The notes under the pieces: generated by a model
What the model was told of the DNA's origin: nothing
Database searches by the model: none
Seen by the model: the letters and a program-made list of their open reading frames with translations, nothing else
Origin: Albifimbria verrucaria
Lineage: Eukaryota; Ascomycota; Sordariomycetes; Hypocreales; Stachybotryaceae
Assembly: GCA_020081605.1 (NCBI GenBank)
Contig: JAHREC010000062.1
Span: forward strand, 2,790,001 to 2,854,000
DNA length: 64,000 bases
Direction of reading: 5' to 3'
Part shown: piece after piece, positions 35,020 through 46,954 of the stretch
Layout of the letters: the number at the start of each line of letters is the position of its first letter
Numbering within the stretch: position 1 is the stretch's first letter
Program-made: the position numbers and the translations under genes

Positions 35020-38000
35020 ATGAAGTTTGCCAAGGAGCTCGAGAGGGAGGCGGTTCCAGGTAAGCCCCGTCTGAGGACATTGCAACTTGAACCTGACCCA
35101 TGTCTGACGTCTGTCGCTCCCAGAGTGGCGCATCAAGTACCTTAACTACAAGGCCGGCAAGAAGTACGTGAAGGCCGTCGCGAGAGCCATCAACCGCGCA
35201 AACGCAACACCCCATACCCTCGAGCCCCGAACGCCCTCTGTGCTTGCATCCGAACGTCTTCGACCGACCCAATCCAACGGCCAAGGTGCTGGCAGAAGCG
35301 GGACACAGCATGGTCGGCCGGCGTCGCCCGAGTCGCACAACACCTTCTGGACGCCTGCGACCCAACCGATCCCCGCAGCCAACAAAGTTACCGAGGGGCA
35401 GGCGTTGACGGGAGAGGGCAATTCCCTTCAATATGGAAGCTTCGTGCCAACACCGCCCAACGCCAGCCCGGTGGCTCAAAAGGCGGACAAGAACCCATTC
35501 GAGCTTCCCGCCCCGGCGATGCGCGGTCCTCCGGACTCTCCAGTGATGCCACACCGAGCAAGTAAAACGCGCGGGGCCTAGCTCGCGCTGCAACCGAGCG
35601 AAGTGTATCCATGAACAAGATGAATAGCCCTTCAGGGCCAGAGTCAGGGTCAATTCGTGATATGCTGATGAGGCGCCCAACGAGCGGTAACGTCGGTGGG
35701 CTATCACCTCTGAGAACCTTTCTCTCGCAAGCAGGCGGACTGGGCTCCAGAGACCAGACGAAATCTGACGTAGGAATGCGCAACTTTGACCTTGTGCGAG
35801 AACGAGAGCGAGAGTTCTACGACTTCCTAGATTCTGAACTGGACAAGGTTGAGGCCTTCTATAAACTGAAGGAGGAACAGGCTGCCGAGCGACTGATTAT
35901 ACTCAGGAGCAACTGCACGAGATGCGAAATCGCCGGATTACGGAAATGAATGAACCTAGTTCTCGTGACGACCAGACGCTTCAGAACAGCACCACGGAGA
36001 ATAGCAATGGCCAAGATAAGTCCCGAGGGTGGGTGCATCCCATTAAGACCAAGATATTCCCCCAGGACCGAATTCCAAAGCTTTCCAGACAATGGTTCAT
36101 ACGCCGCACATGCCTGCACGAAGCCATGGAGACGCCGCTCGTGACTACATTCGTCGGCCTCGCGACCACGACGTACCGTATCGGACTGCCAAGAGAAAGT
36201 TGAAGCTGGCCCTGCAAGAGTTTTACCGGTCTCTTGAGTTGCTCAAGTCATATGCGCTGCTGAACCGCACTGCATTCCGAAAATTGAATAAGAAATACGA
36301 CAAAGCCGTCAACGCACGGCCGCCATTCCGCTACATGAATGAGAAGGTCCACAAGGCGTGGTTCGTTAACAGCGACATTATTGATGGCCAGATACAGGCT
36401 GTAGAGGATCTCTATGCCCGCTACTTTGAGCGCGGTAACCATAAACTTGCGGCGGGCAAGTTACGGAGTTTGTCAAAGAAGTCTAACGAGGAGTCTGGCA
36501 GCTCCTTTTTGAATGGTTTCTTGATTGGTACCGGCATCGTCTTCATCATCCAAGGTTTGATTGCCGGAACCGAACTGCTGAACCACCCAGACCCAAAGCT
36601 GAGCCAACAAACAAGCTATTTATTGCAGATATATGGCGGTTATTTCTTAATGCTCCTTATGATGGGGCTGTTTTGCATCAACTGTTTCATCTGGCAGCGA
36701 AACAAAATTAACTATCCCTTCATTTTCGAATTCGACCAGCGAGATCTCATTGACTGGCGGAGGCTAGCTGAGTTTCCCAGCTTCTTCACGCTGATGCTCG
36801 GCATCTTTCTTTGGATGAATTTTAGCGAGTATAGATCTGAGGACATGTTCCTGTACTATCCCGTTTTCTTAATCGGCATTACCGTCATTATTATTTTCCT
36901 TCCTGGTCCGGTTCTTGCGCCAAAGAGCCGTAAATGGTTTGCATTTTCTCATGTAAGTTACACTCAAATTCTTTTATTTGGCTGAACTGACATTGGCTAG
37001 GGCCGTCTTCTTCTGGCTGGTATATACGGAGTCGAATTCAGAGACTTCTTTCTTGGAGATATATATTGCTCTCTTACTTACGCCATGGCCGTAAGTTCGT
37101 CCACTGGGTATCTGTGAGGACAATTGCTGACTGTGTTCCAGAATATTGAGTTATTTTTCTGTTTATATGCAAACCACTGGAATGACCCTCCTCAGTGCAA
37201 TTCGAGTCATTCGAGACTTCTCGGCTTCCTGACAGCGCTGCCTCCCATTTGGAGATTTCTACAGTGCTTAAGACGATACAAAGACACGCGAAATGTTTTC
37301 CCACACCTTGTCAATTGTGGAAAGTATACAATGAGCATAATGGCTGCTGTTACACTATCATTATATCGTATAAATGGCAGCAGGTCCAACTTTGGTTTGT
37401 TTCTGGCATTTTCCATCATCAACGGCGTCTACTGCTGTAAGTTAATTTCTCCATTCCTGGCGCTACTGCTTGAATATTTACTAATGCTGTACAGCTATCT
37501 GGGATGTATTCATGGATTTCTCCTTGTTGCAGACGCACTCCCGTTACTTTGCCCTTAGGGATATATTAGCGCTCAAGAGCCGTTGGCCATACTATGGTAT
37601 ACTCGTCGTGGACCCGATATTACGATTTTCTTGGATTTTCTATGCCATCTTTGCTCACGACCGGCAACACTCTACCATTGTCTCGTTCTTGGTCGGTCTT
37701 GTTGAAGTGTTCCGGAGATGCATTTGGGCCGTGTTTCGTGTAGAAAACGAACATTGCGCCAACGTCTCGCAGTACAAGGCTTCACGAGATGTGCCGCTAC
37801 CCTACCAGATCGAGTCGCTCATGGAACGAGCCAGCTGCGAAACAAGCCCTATGCTACCGTCCAACGAGCAACAGCAGCAGCGACTACAGCGGCAGCGGTC
37901 GAGACCACAAGAACAAGAAACCGGACGGATCACTGCAAGCTCCACTGCGGTGCCCAGCACACCCGGTACCATGCGACGACGTGCCGATTCGACAAGTGCA

Positions 38001-38192
38001 AGGAGCTTTTCGAAGCTGCTGGCTGAGGCACATAAGCAGGACTTTGAGAAGAAGCGCAGGCCTATGGACGAGGATGTGCCAGAGGACGGGGTTCGTGCAG
38101 GTAGCGAGGACGACGATGAAGATGATGATAGCGCGAGTCTATATGAAGTGAGGCAGGCGGAGGAGCTACGGCGAATGGGCCAAGACAACTAA
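35020..38192 (+). CDS. SYG1: SPX-EXS phosphate exporter (SYG1/XPR1 family)
   Basis: Members export inorganic phosphate and sense inositol pyrophosphates through the SPX domain. The SPX start is [20 protein letters not shown] (first intron 35060-35123); its third helix has [10 protein letters not shown] (near 36280), the lysine surface that binds InsP. Membrane helices follow ([36 protein letters not shown]), then the EXS domain with SRPNPPQ-like and WDVFMDFSL (near 37505) and a Gln/Arg/acidic tail to 38192. Introns near 36952-37003, 37091-37141 and 37439-37495. Frameshifts cluster at 35560-35600 in the low-complexity SPX insert, with another near 35920 and one near 36070. Membrane location (Golgi or plasma membrane) is from the family. 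No PHO-type promoter site was confirmed. Confidence 0.93.
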
Positions 38193-38427
38193 AGGGCAAG
38201 ATTCCTGATAAAATATATATCAAATGCCTAATCATTCACATTTCAACCACTTTTTGCATGCCACATGATGCCTTGAGCCAAAACCGAACGGTCCAGCGAG
38301 ATGTATCTGATGAGGAATGAAACAACGCATTACTACTAATGGACAGGAAAGAAAGTTCTTGAGCTCCCTGGCCAGAACATTAGAAGTTTTTTCCCTTGCT
38401 GCCCAGCTTCTTGAATTGTTAACAAAC
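38193..38427. other. Intergenic region upstream of the F-box relic
   Basis: SYG1 3' flank; parts of it (38330-38420) loosely resemble the sequence just upstream of the F-box/ankyrin gene near 38940-39000, consistent with one duplicated segment. Weak evidence. Confidence 0.35.
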
Positions 38428-38660
38428 ATGTCTAACTCATTATAGGCTCTGTCAGCAGCGCTGTTTGATATTATTCTCAACAACCTCACCACAGCTTTTC
38501 TTCTGCGTCTCTGGAAAAGCATAACTACCTTGAACGAATCAAACCTCTCCTTTTCAGTAACGATAGTCATGCAAGCCGAGTGATATTGAGCTTATTTATG
38601 CCGCCATCACGCGTAGCGCTCGACCCTCGCTGACCTAGCATTCTAGGAGCGAACGAAGAA
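38428..38660 (+). pseudogene. Decayed 5' fragment of an F-box/ankyrin gene
   Basis: Translated from the ATG at 38428 it reads MSNSL, stop, then ALSAALFDIILNNLTTA and LRLWKS, matching the F-box start of the gene at 39020 (FETLPAELLDIILEDLTTA, LWKS). The match continues at DNA level through the segment coding DIELIRAAVARGAD of the intact gene, with about 30 nt missing in between and several frame changes. After about 38660 the similarity fades. It is a truncated tandem duplicate in the same orientation, about 590 bp upstream of its paralogue. Confidence 0.8.
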
Positions 38661-39019
38661 GAGATCCGAGGATAGATCATGGGACAGTAGTACAATGTTC
38701 AATTTAGAAAGCCTAGGAGATGGGAATCTGGGGGCGGTTTATCGGCTACGTGCTGTTGGGGCAGTATGCCCCTGATGCAATGCAGATTGCAGGGATTGTA
38801 TCTTACAAGCCAGAGCTTGGAGTCATCTAGATTGAGGCTGAGTTTCGAGTCTGAGTCACACTAGACAAGTGAACCAACGCATTAAAGCTCGTAAATTTTG
38901 TCACGGGCTATTTAAAAGTAGAAAGAAGCAAGGGATGGAGAACAAGAAAGATATTTAAGTCTGGACGGTAGGTTCGACCAGGCCACGCATGCCAATTGGC
39001 CTTACGCCGTTGAACCAAA
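38661..39019. other. Region between relic and F-box gene
   Basis: About 360 bases, no gene; it contains the promoter of the F-box/ankyrin gene. Confidence 0.5.
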
Positions 39020-41059
39020 ATGTGCGACGCATTCGAGACTCTCCCAGCGGAGCTGTTGGACATTATTCTTGAAGACCTCACAACAGCTGATATTGTGAAC
39101 CTCTGGAAAAGCAGCAGGCCATACCTCGAACGAGTAGAACCTCTTCTTTTCGGCAATTCCACTTATCTCCACCAGTCTTTACGATGGGCCTGCAAGCACG
39201 GTGACATTGAGCTTATCCGTGCCGCCGTCGCGCGTGGCGCTGATCCTAATCAAGTTGAAGTCCTTGGAGCGAACAAAGAAGGTATTCAAGGGGTGGATTG
39301 GGCACGTAAATCACATAAAGAAATATGTGCCGACGTTTCCAAAGGTGAACCGAGGATGGTGTCGACGTTAGGTATTACTGCAGCCCGACGAGATGCACGT
39401 ACTTTCGGTGCCCTCCTCGACCTCGGTGCGAACTTTGGTGGATTCACCTGGTCAGAGTACAAGGCATTGAAGAAGTTCCTATTTCGTTCAGCGGGGTGGG
39501 CAACTTTCGAACGGATGCTCGTTGATGGCTTCGCTCCATCATTGATTGAACAACCAGGGATTGGGTTCAATGTGGTCGATGTCATTCAACAAAAGATGCC
39601 AATTAGGATACTGCAGCTCATGTTAGAGAAAGGGGCGGATCCTAACATGATGCTTGCAATTCCCTTACGGGATCCAAAATGGAGACTACCACTGGGATCA
39701 CACTGCTTGGTTTCGCCTCTCTCTGCGGCTATCTGTTTGGGCGACATGGCTGTTGTTGACTTGCTCTTGAAGCACGGGGCTGACATACATGGCACCACCA
39801 CTTGCGTCAACGTCATGGATAAGACGCTCACTGAAGAACAACCGTTCATATTTGGCCGGCCTGATCATCTACCCATTTTCGCCGCTGCAGCATATATGGC
39901 GAGGACGGGGTCAACAGTCATGATGGATCGGTGCCTCCAAGAAAACGTCAACATCAACTATCTCGCACCGTCTCAATATGATGGAGACGTGAAAGGAAGA
40001 TATACCCCGATAACGCCGTTAAGTGCATATCTGAACAGTATTGAACAGTGGCCTGTCAAAACAGAATTACAGCCGATTGCTGGCATCGACTATTTCCTGT
40101 CTCATGGTGCCAGCGTGCAGCTAACGGATCAGCCATACACAGGACTGTGGCCATGGATCCCTCGAGTTAAACGAACAGAGAAGGACAAGGGGATCTCCAT
40201 CATTGAAGTCCTGCTTAAAAGTGGAGATTGAACATGATGCGCAATAAACAACTCCTGGCAACCATGGAGTATCTCATAGATCTAGGCTCTGCTCCTAACT
40301 CAGCCTACGATTTTCTGCAACAGTTCTACAATGACAGCAGGCTACATGGTTCGCACTCCCAGTATGACAAGGATCACCCGTATATGGTACCTCAAGGGTG
40401 GAAGCTTGTACATAAACTGATAGGAAAGCTAAAGGAGGTAAGTGACGAGCATTGATTACTTGACATTAGCACAGGAAGCTGATATACATTACAGGCACAG
40501 ACCATACCATTTGGATGGATGCTTTTGTGGGACCCCTACGACTATAAATCATTAAGGAGGTTTGTGTTAGAAGCAACTGATCAACGAGGCAAAGACAAGC
40601 TACTCTATGAGTTTTTCGTCTCACAGTCGTACCTGCAGCGACCAGATAACTATGGAACTTTTGAGCGCATCGTCGTGGATTACATACTAGCCGAAGGCGC
40701 CAACATCAATGCCGCTGCAGGACCCTCCGGCCAGCCACTTCTACACGAAGTTTGCCGTTATACAAACGAAACGTATTGCAAGGAGGAGATCAATCTAACA
40801 CTCCTCGAGAAGTATTTCAAAACAAGGCTGCAAGCGAGCATGAAGCAGCTCTGTACATCGCTTGTAAACAAGGGGCAGACCCCTTATTCAGTTTGAGGGT
40901 CGCTCGGCGATTGCGATTTTGACAAATGGGATTTATACTGCTAATAAGGAGGATACACATGTGCTTGTTGAGTTGGCGGTTGCTTTGCAGAATGCGAGGG
41001 ATAGGGTTTTGAAGCAGGGGACGAGCCCCAGCGAGTCGTGGAGGGAAACCGATAAATAA
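39020..41059 (+). CDS. F-box and ankyrin-repeat protein
   Basis: An N-terminal F-box (residues about 5-35, LPAELLDIILEDLTTADIV) is followed by ankyrin-like repeats: DIELIRAAVARGADPN, RILQLMLEKGADPNMM, MAVVDLLLKHGADIHG, DYFLSHGASVQL, DYILAEGANINAAAG and ALYIACKQGADP. Such proteins usually act as substrate adaptors of SCF ubiquitin ligases, the ankyrins binding the target; this is family inference. One intron near 40439-40494 (GTAAGT...ACAG). Frameshifts near 40227 (one base short, before LNMMRNKQ), near 40825 and near 40880 (C run) split it; repaired, it runs to TAA at 41057-41059, about 650 residues. These families expand and contract quickly in fungi, and a broken copy lies just upstream. 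Confidence 0.82.
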
Positions 41060-42226
41060 TATTAGAATTATCTTCGTCCAGAATACTCATTTAACCAGAA
41101 TAAACGTGTAAGCATATTCTTGGATATTTATATGATGTTTTCTGAGAACTTTCTGATTTTTAATTGTGATTTGCTTAGATATATGTGAGACCTACGATTT
41201 GCAGTCCTCCGTTTTTGCTCACCATTTGGGTGGATGCGGTGTTGTATGTGGGATATTGTTACTCCAGAACAGAGCATGCCATGTACATATAAAGTAAGTA
41301 TAATTAAGTTGTCGAATATTCTTTTCTATCGTAAAACAAGGAAGAGGAAAGTAGCAACATCTAGCTTAGCATAACCTCGAGTAAACAATAATATAAACCG
41401 TGCTTATGGATATTAGATTTGGTGTATGTTGCTGCTACTGCATCTGTTATGCAACAATAAGTTTCCGTGTTTGGTACAGTACCTGTTTTAGCAAGACTTT
41501 CTTCGGTTAGGTGCCCGGACCCTGAAATCGGGGTTCTGACGATCATGCGGCACCCAGGGCGTGCAACGGACGTTCGAATAGAATACTAATCAGGTAAGAA
41601 TAATAGAAAATTATTTGAGATGCAGTACAGTACTTCACAGTGGTTAAGTATGCATATCCCGGGTATGTAAGATACACCGTAGTGTTCGGCTTGGCTGATC
41701 ATGGCCCTCATTGTTTGCATCGATCACGCCTTATCACCGTGGCTGCTGCAAACATCAAGTGACGCCTGAGCATGTGTCCAGCCAATCCTGGGGAAAGTCT
41801 GAAACATTGTCCGCGGCCTGTGCTTCAGGACTAACAGCTCCCCTCGGGGTTGGATGGAGCGGTACCGCACCCCAGCGTGGCCCGGCGGGGCTAACCCTTG
41901 TACTGCGCTAGCACGCCATGGCCAGACACTTTGCGCCCACTGTTATCATCCAAAGCCTCAACTCTGACACACACCACCAGTCACAGGTTCCGTCACTCGC
42001 TGAGACGCCCGCGCTTGTTCCACCGTCTTAAGACCGGAGAGCTTCGTCTCGCCTTTTCTCTTCTCTCGTCCTCCCTCCCTTTTCCCTCCCAAAACGGTCC
42101 ACCGCGCGTATCCCTAGCCACAGCAATGTCGCATTCCTTCGGTCGTGGCTGAGAGATTGTATGGATTGCACCATTCCCTTCGACAGAACAAACTGAGACG
42201 GCCACCGCGCTGCCAGACGATCCGCA
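41060..42226. other. Intergenic region
   Basis: About 1.17 kb. AT-rich 3' flank, then promoter and leader of the transporter gene with a C/T-rich tract at 42050-42100. No gene seen. Confidence 0.5.
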
Positions 42227-43686
42227 ATGACGAACGATTCGCAAAAACCAAGGGCCGGGTCCCTCTCCATGCCTGCGCGCCCGCTGTCCGACGATGCGAC
42301 CGCCTACACGGTGCCAAGCCATCGTCCCGCTCGCTCGAGGTCGAGTTCCCCGCAAAGGGTGGTATTGGGGCCCGATTTGGGCTCAACGGCATCGCGAGGA
42401 GGACTTTGGGTATCTGCCTTCTGCTGGTGACTGTGTTTCTCTGGACCTTGTCCAACTTTCTTGCTAGCGTATGACCCCTCGCGCCGGTTATCGGAATCTA
42501 GAACTGACTTTAGGGCCTGCAGTTCATCTTCTCCGACCAAACCTACAACAAACCTTTCTTTCTCGTCTACCTCAACACCTCGGTATTTGCCATATCTTTA
42601 ATACCGAAGTTTATCAAGTACATCTTCAGAAACGGCGTCAACGGTGTAAGAAGCGACTTGGCGCAACTGTGGCGCAACAATGGTCACGCGACATCAAGCG
42701 GGAATGCAGCGGAAGAGGAGGGTCTCATGGCGGGAGAGCGCCTGCTGGCAGACGATGAGCTTGGAATAAGGTCACCTATCAGGGCAGACGGGAAGCTCGG
42801 CTTCCGCGACACGGCCGTGCTCAGCCTGGAATTTTGCCTGTTGTGGTTTGTCGCCAACTATCTGTCATCCGCCTGTCTCGAGTACACGAGTGTCGCAAGC
42901 ACTACGATTTTAACGTCAACTAGCGGTATCTGGACACTGATTCTGGGTGCCATTTTCGGCGTGGAGAGGTTCTCGGTACGAAAGTTGATTGGAGTGACGG
43001 CATCGCTGGCCGGTGTCGTCTTGATTTCAACAGTCGACCTTTCCGGCGAGAGCGATGAGAACAGAGGCTCGTTCCCGCATAAGACGCCCGGGCAGATTGC
43101 GCTGGGCGACTCGATGGCGTTTGTGAGCGCCTTGGTCTACGGCATGTACGTCACCATCATGAAGCGACGCGTGGGCAGCGAGGACAAGGTGGACATGAAG
43201 CTCTTTTTGGGCTTGTGGGAGTCCTTAACCTGGTCCTTCTGTGGCCTATATTCTTTATCCTGCATTGGACAGGTATTGAAACAGTAAGTGTCTTTATGGA
43301 GTATGTTTAGTGACGCAGCTCTAACCAAGTCTCAGTTTCAAATGCCGCCAACCGGTACAATCTGGACTATTGTTATTGTAAGATATCTTTGCGTTTACTG
43401 GTAAATCACCACTAATTATTCTTAGGTGAACTCGCTATCTTCATTTGTTAGCGATTTGTCATGGGCAATGGCCATGTTGTTGACGACACCGCTGGTGGTC
43501 ACCGTTGGATTGTCGCTCACAATACCGTTGTCGCTGATTGGCGAGGTGATACAGTATGGACAGTACTCTAGCGTGCTGTACTGGATAGGCGCGGTTGTGG
43601 TGGTTCTCTCGTTTGTTTTTATTAACCACGAAAGCCACGACGAGGAGAAGAAGGATGACGACGACACTGCCATAGCGCCCGCATAG
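42227..43686 (+). CDS. EamA/SLC35F-type membrane transporter (YML018C/THI74-like)
   Basis: A drug/metabolite-transporter-superfamily protein with about ten helices. Seen: a disordered Ser/Arg N-terminus; helix 1 RTLGICLLLVTVFLWTLSNFLAS; FFLVYLNTSVFAISLIP; a hydrophilic loop; FCLLWFVANYLSSACLEYTSVAS and TSTSGIWTLILGAIFGVE, strongly of the YML018C group; VTASLAGVVLIS; and a second half ending in VLYWIGAVVVVLSFVFI with an acidic tail. Introns 42469-42522 and near 43285-43335 and 43380-43426. Frameshifts near 42400, where the N-terminal frame meets helix 1, and near 43240 (one base short). The yeast relatives sit in the vacuolar membrane; substrate unknown. Confidence 0.85.
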
Positions 43687-45016
43687 ACGGAATGCATGAC
43701 GGAAGCATGATGACTCTTTTTATACTAGCCAGGAGACTTGGCGTTTTGGTTGCATGGATAGCTACATTTTAGACCAGGCCAGGTCGCTATATAAAGCACG
43801 ATTACTTTGATAGTTGCAGCTGGTGAAGTCGTGTAGTTCCGAGCCATAGAGAGCCTCACCGGAATTAGTCGCAGATACAGCTGAGGCTAACGATTATCCC
43901 GTTTAATGGCCAGTCGGGCGCGTGATTGGCTAGGCGGCTGCGAACTGTGGCCCTTGGTGCATCCAGGGACCTCCCGGAAGAGGCACCAGCGTGGAGCTAG
44001 GGCGCGACGCCCAAAGACCCGATCCTCTATCAAAATCCCGATCGCCGGGCCAGGCTGGACACCAGGGGCCTGATAACAAGGGACTTTACAGCCAAGGACA
44101 GACCCTGTTTTTGTGCGACCTGAGGGGTTAAATCTGAGAAGACTGCATGTCGATGGAAATTTTTCGAAAATGTGATTTTAGAGAGGGAATGACAAGAACA
44201 AGAGGAACAAAGTCAAGTTGGGTACACTTTGAAGCTCCGTGCCCGGCCGGTGGCGAGACTCGAAGACGTCCCGACCCGGACCAGATACACCGGAAGAGCA
44301 GCGCAGGTTCACTGTAGAGTAGAGTTAGATATCAAACAAATCCCTTACCCCGGAATCCCGCCACCCCGGATCCATTTCCCACTCGGTCAGGCGAGGCCTT
44401 GCGCAAGATCGACCGACCGCTTAGCCGCCTCCCTCGACCAGGCACGGGACTGCTGGCGTCCCCTCTTTGTTGCGGCTGGTCTTCCATCACTGCCTGGAGG
44501 GTTCTTCCAGTCAACGACTCGACGAGCGCTAAAACCGCCCCCATTTTGAAGTCAATCTGGCCGGGCCCTTAAAAAAAAGCCATCCAAGTTTTTTACTGGG
44601 TTTTTAAAATCGAAAACTGCACCGGCGTGGCAGGAGCGTTAGCTTGGTGTTCCTGGCCGATGCATGTGCGAGCCTCAGGTGCCCGACATCCTTCGGGGCT
44701 TCCACTTTGCGTCTTCTGACAACCGAGCTTGTCATACGCTCTCTTTCTTCCTGCAGTATCCTTATACCTCGCCTCGCTTCCTTTCATCGTTATTCTCAGC
44801 ATCGATCCTTGGAATCCTGTGTTACTTTTTGCCGCCCTAGGTATCCTCGACTCTCACTCCACACCTCAGACATCCTCAGTCGCAGGCTCTCAGTCTAGTA
44901 CTATCCGGCCGACTCCGTCAACCTATTCCTTTGCTGCGCTCCTACCTACTGCCTCGTGCCTCTTACCTCCTACCAGGTCGCAAGGACACCAGGCGGCATG
45001 CCCAGATTGGCCTGAC
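43687..45016. other. Intergenic region
   Basis: About 1.33 kb: 3' flank of the transporter and a long promoter/leader for the heme-oxygenase-like gene. A frame stays open upstream of 45017 (44729-45016) but has no ATG in a good place, so I read it as leader. C/T-rich tract at 44735-44800. Confidence 0.5.
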
Positions 45017-46463
45017 ATGTCTAACAGTCACCTGGTGTCCCCGGCCCATGCCCGGCCTCTCGCGCAGGAAATCACGGCCGCGACGAGGTCGGTTCACGCC
45101 AGCTTGAACAAGCAGATTATTGCTCGCCTGCCTCTCGCTTTACCCCCATATGCGACGGATCCTACTCCCTATGTCATCGGCTTGCTCCACATCGCTCCGA
45201 TCTATGCTACCTTTGAGTCTCTGTGGCGAGAAGTAACCGAGCTGCCGCCCTTCATGGATGCCGAATCTGAGGCTCAGGAATCACCAGGCTCAAGTATTGA
45301 CAACAGCTCTACCGGAGAAGATGAACCTGACCATGAGAAACCCACGGGGCAAACGAACCCCGTGTGCATGCTGTGCTGAGCGACCTCTATCTTCCTGACC
45401 TCATGCGCACCAGCCGCTTGAAGGAGGATATCGGCGTGCTGACTGGCTGGCCCAGACACGTCGTAGAGGAGCAGCTTGATGCCGTTGCTCAGACCGGGCG
45501 GCTGAGCGAGTTTCTGAGTCACATCAAGCGCGCGGTGGGACAAAAGCCTCACGTTTTGATGGCATACTCCTACATAATGTTTATGGCACTATTTGCAGGA
45601 GGCCGATTCATTCGAGCGTCGCTAGAATCAGCAGGAGACGAATTCTGGAAATCAGTCCCGTCCATAGCCAAGGCACCCCGGCCCAGCGAGACTCCACGGC
45701 TGCTGTCACACCAGCACACGATGGCAGGGCAGATCCTCATGATCAAGCTAACGGAGTTAACACATCTGCTGCTCACCACGATTCGCCATTCTGTTTCTTC
45801 CATTTCTCGACTCCCAACGACGGAGAGGATTTGAAGCTGGAGTTTAAGAGTAGACTGTCCAGAGCAGAGGAAACGCTGACCGAACGGGAAAGACGCGATA
45901 TTGTGCAAGAGGCGGTTTGTATTTTCGACAACATGCGTCTCTTGGTCCAGCAGCTGGATATCGTGTCTGCCGGACCTGGTCAAGGCGATGTCAATACTGA
46001 AGGAGCCATGGACACTTTCAGTCAGCTGTTTAAGAACCCACTGGTCGCAAAATTCCGAGACAGCGTCGTCGTCACCAAGGAACGAGCCGCCAGAATGTCG
46101 TCAAAATTAGCATCCAACATCGATGACATGAGCAAGAAGCCATATAATGAGGGCTATCCGCTCATCAACGGACCGGGGACTCCTGGCTCTAACCACCCTC
46201 CCATCCTAGGTCTGTCAAGCGGTCAGCTCTGTCCTGCCATGGCCAAGTCTATGAGATTTGAGAAGTCTATGGCTTCACCACATGCCCTACGGCTTCAGAG
46301 CAGCTCAGACAACCTCCATGCAGACTTCACCGGCAGCACTAAACGAGCGGCCCGCGGTGTTTATGGTGTTGGCGTGACGAACCTCATCGTGGCATTTGTG
46401 CTGGGTGCGGTCTTCGTTTGCGCACTTCTTTATGGGCGAAGCGTTCACTCTCTTCAAACGTAA
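45017..46463 (+). CDS. Heme oxygenase-like protein with C-terminal membrane anchor
   Basis: Heme oxygenases open the porphyrin ring to biliverdin, iron and CO; in fungi this serves iron recovery. Seen: an opening helix AQEITAATRSVHASLNK with His27 as the likely proximal heme ligand; YVIGLLHIAPIYATFESLW; and YSYIMFMALFAGGRFIRASLE, whose Gly-Gly kink matches the distal helix. A disordered linker follows, and the C-terminus has a hydrophobic helix (LIVAFVLGAVFVCALLYG) expected to anchor it in the ER. The start ATG 45017 is in frame with the domain. Two frameshifts: near 45365 (C run one short, before VHAVLSDLYLPDLMRT) and near 45775. Activity is unproven; some fungal members are only HO-like. 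Confidence 0.84.
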
Positions 46464-46954
46464 TGCCTTCACCTAGCGGACTATTCACAACACGGCAACC
46501 CGAACACGATTTACAATGATCCTACTTTTCCACGACATAATTCTTGAGTACCTTTTTATTTTTCACGAGCATAGCATTGGAGATACCCACACGGGAGGAA
46601 TACGCATTCTACATGCTAGGTTATTTGCGAGCATCACGCGCTTCACGTCCACGTTATACAGACTTAGACGACATGCCCTCATTGCAGACTTTTGTTACCT
46701 AGACAAGACGTTTCGATACCCTTTCTAGAATAAATATATACATATACGACTTGTAAAACAACCTGATTCGTGTTTCTACTTGTTGGAACCATACATTTCG
46801 TGAATACACCAGACGCCTTGTACTCTTTCCATACGCTATGCCCCTTTCCCTTTTACAAACGCCGATGCTGTACAGGAGCCCAATTCTACAGAAGTAGGAG
46901 ATTCAATGGTCATTAGAGACATGAGATAAATAAAAAGATTCAACAGAAAATGTT
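46464..46954. other. Convergent intergenic region
   Basis: About 490 AT-rich bases between facing stops of the heme-oxygenase-like and CDT2-like genes. No gene seen. Confidence 0.55.
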
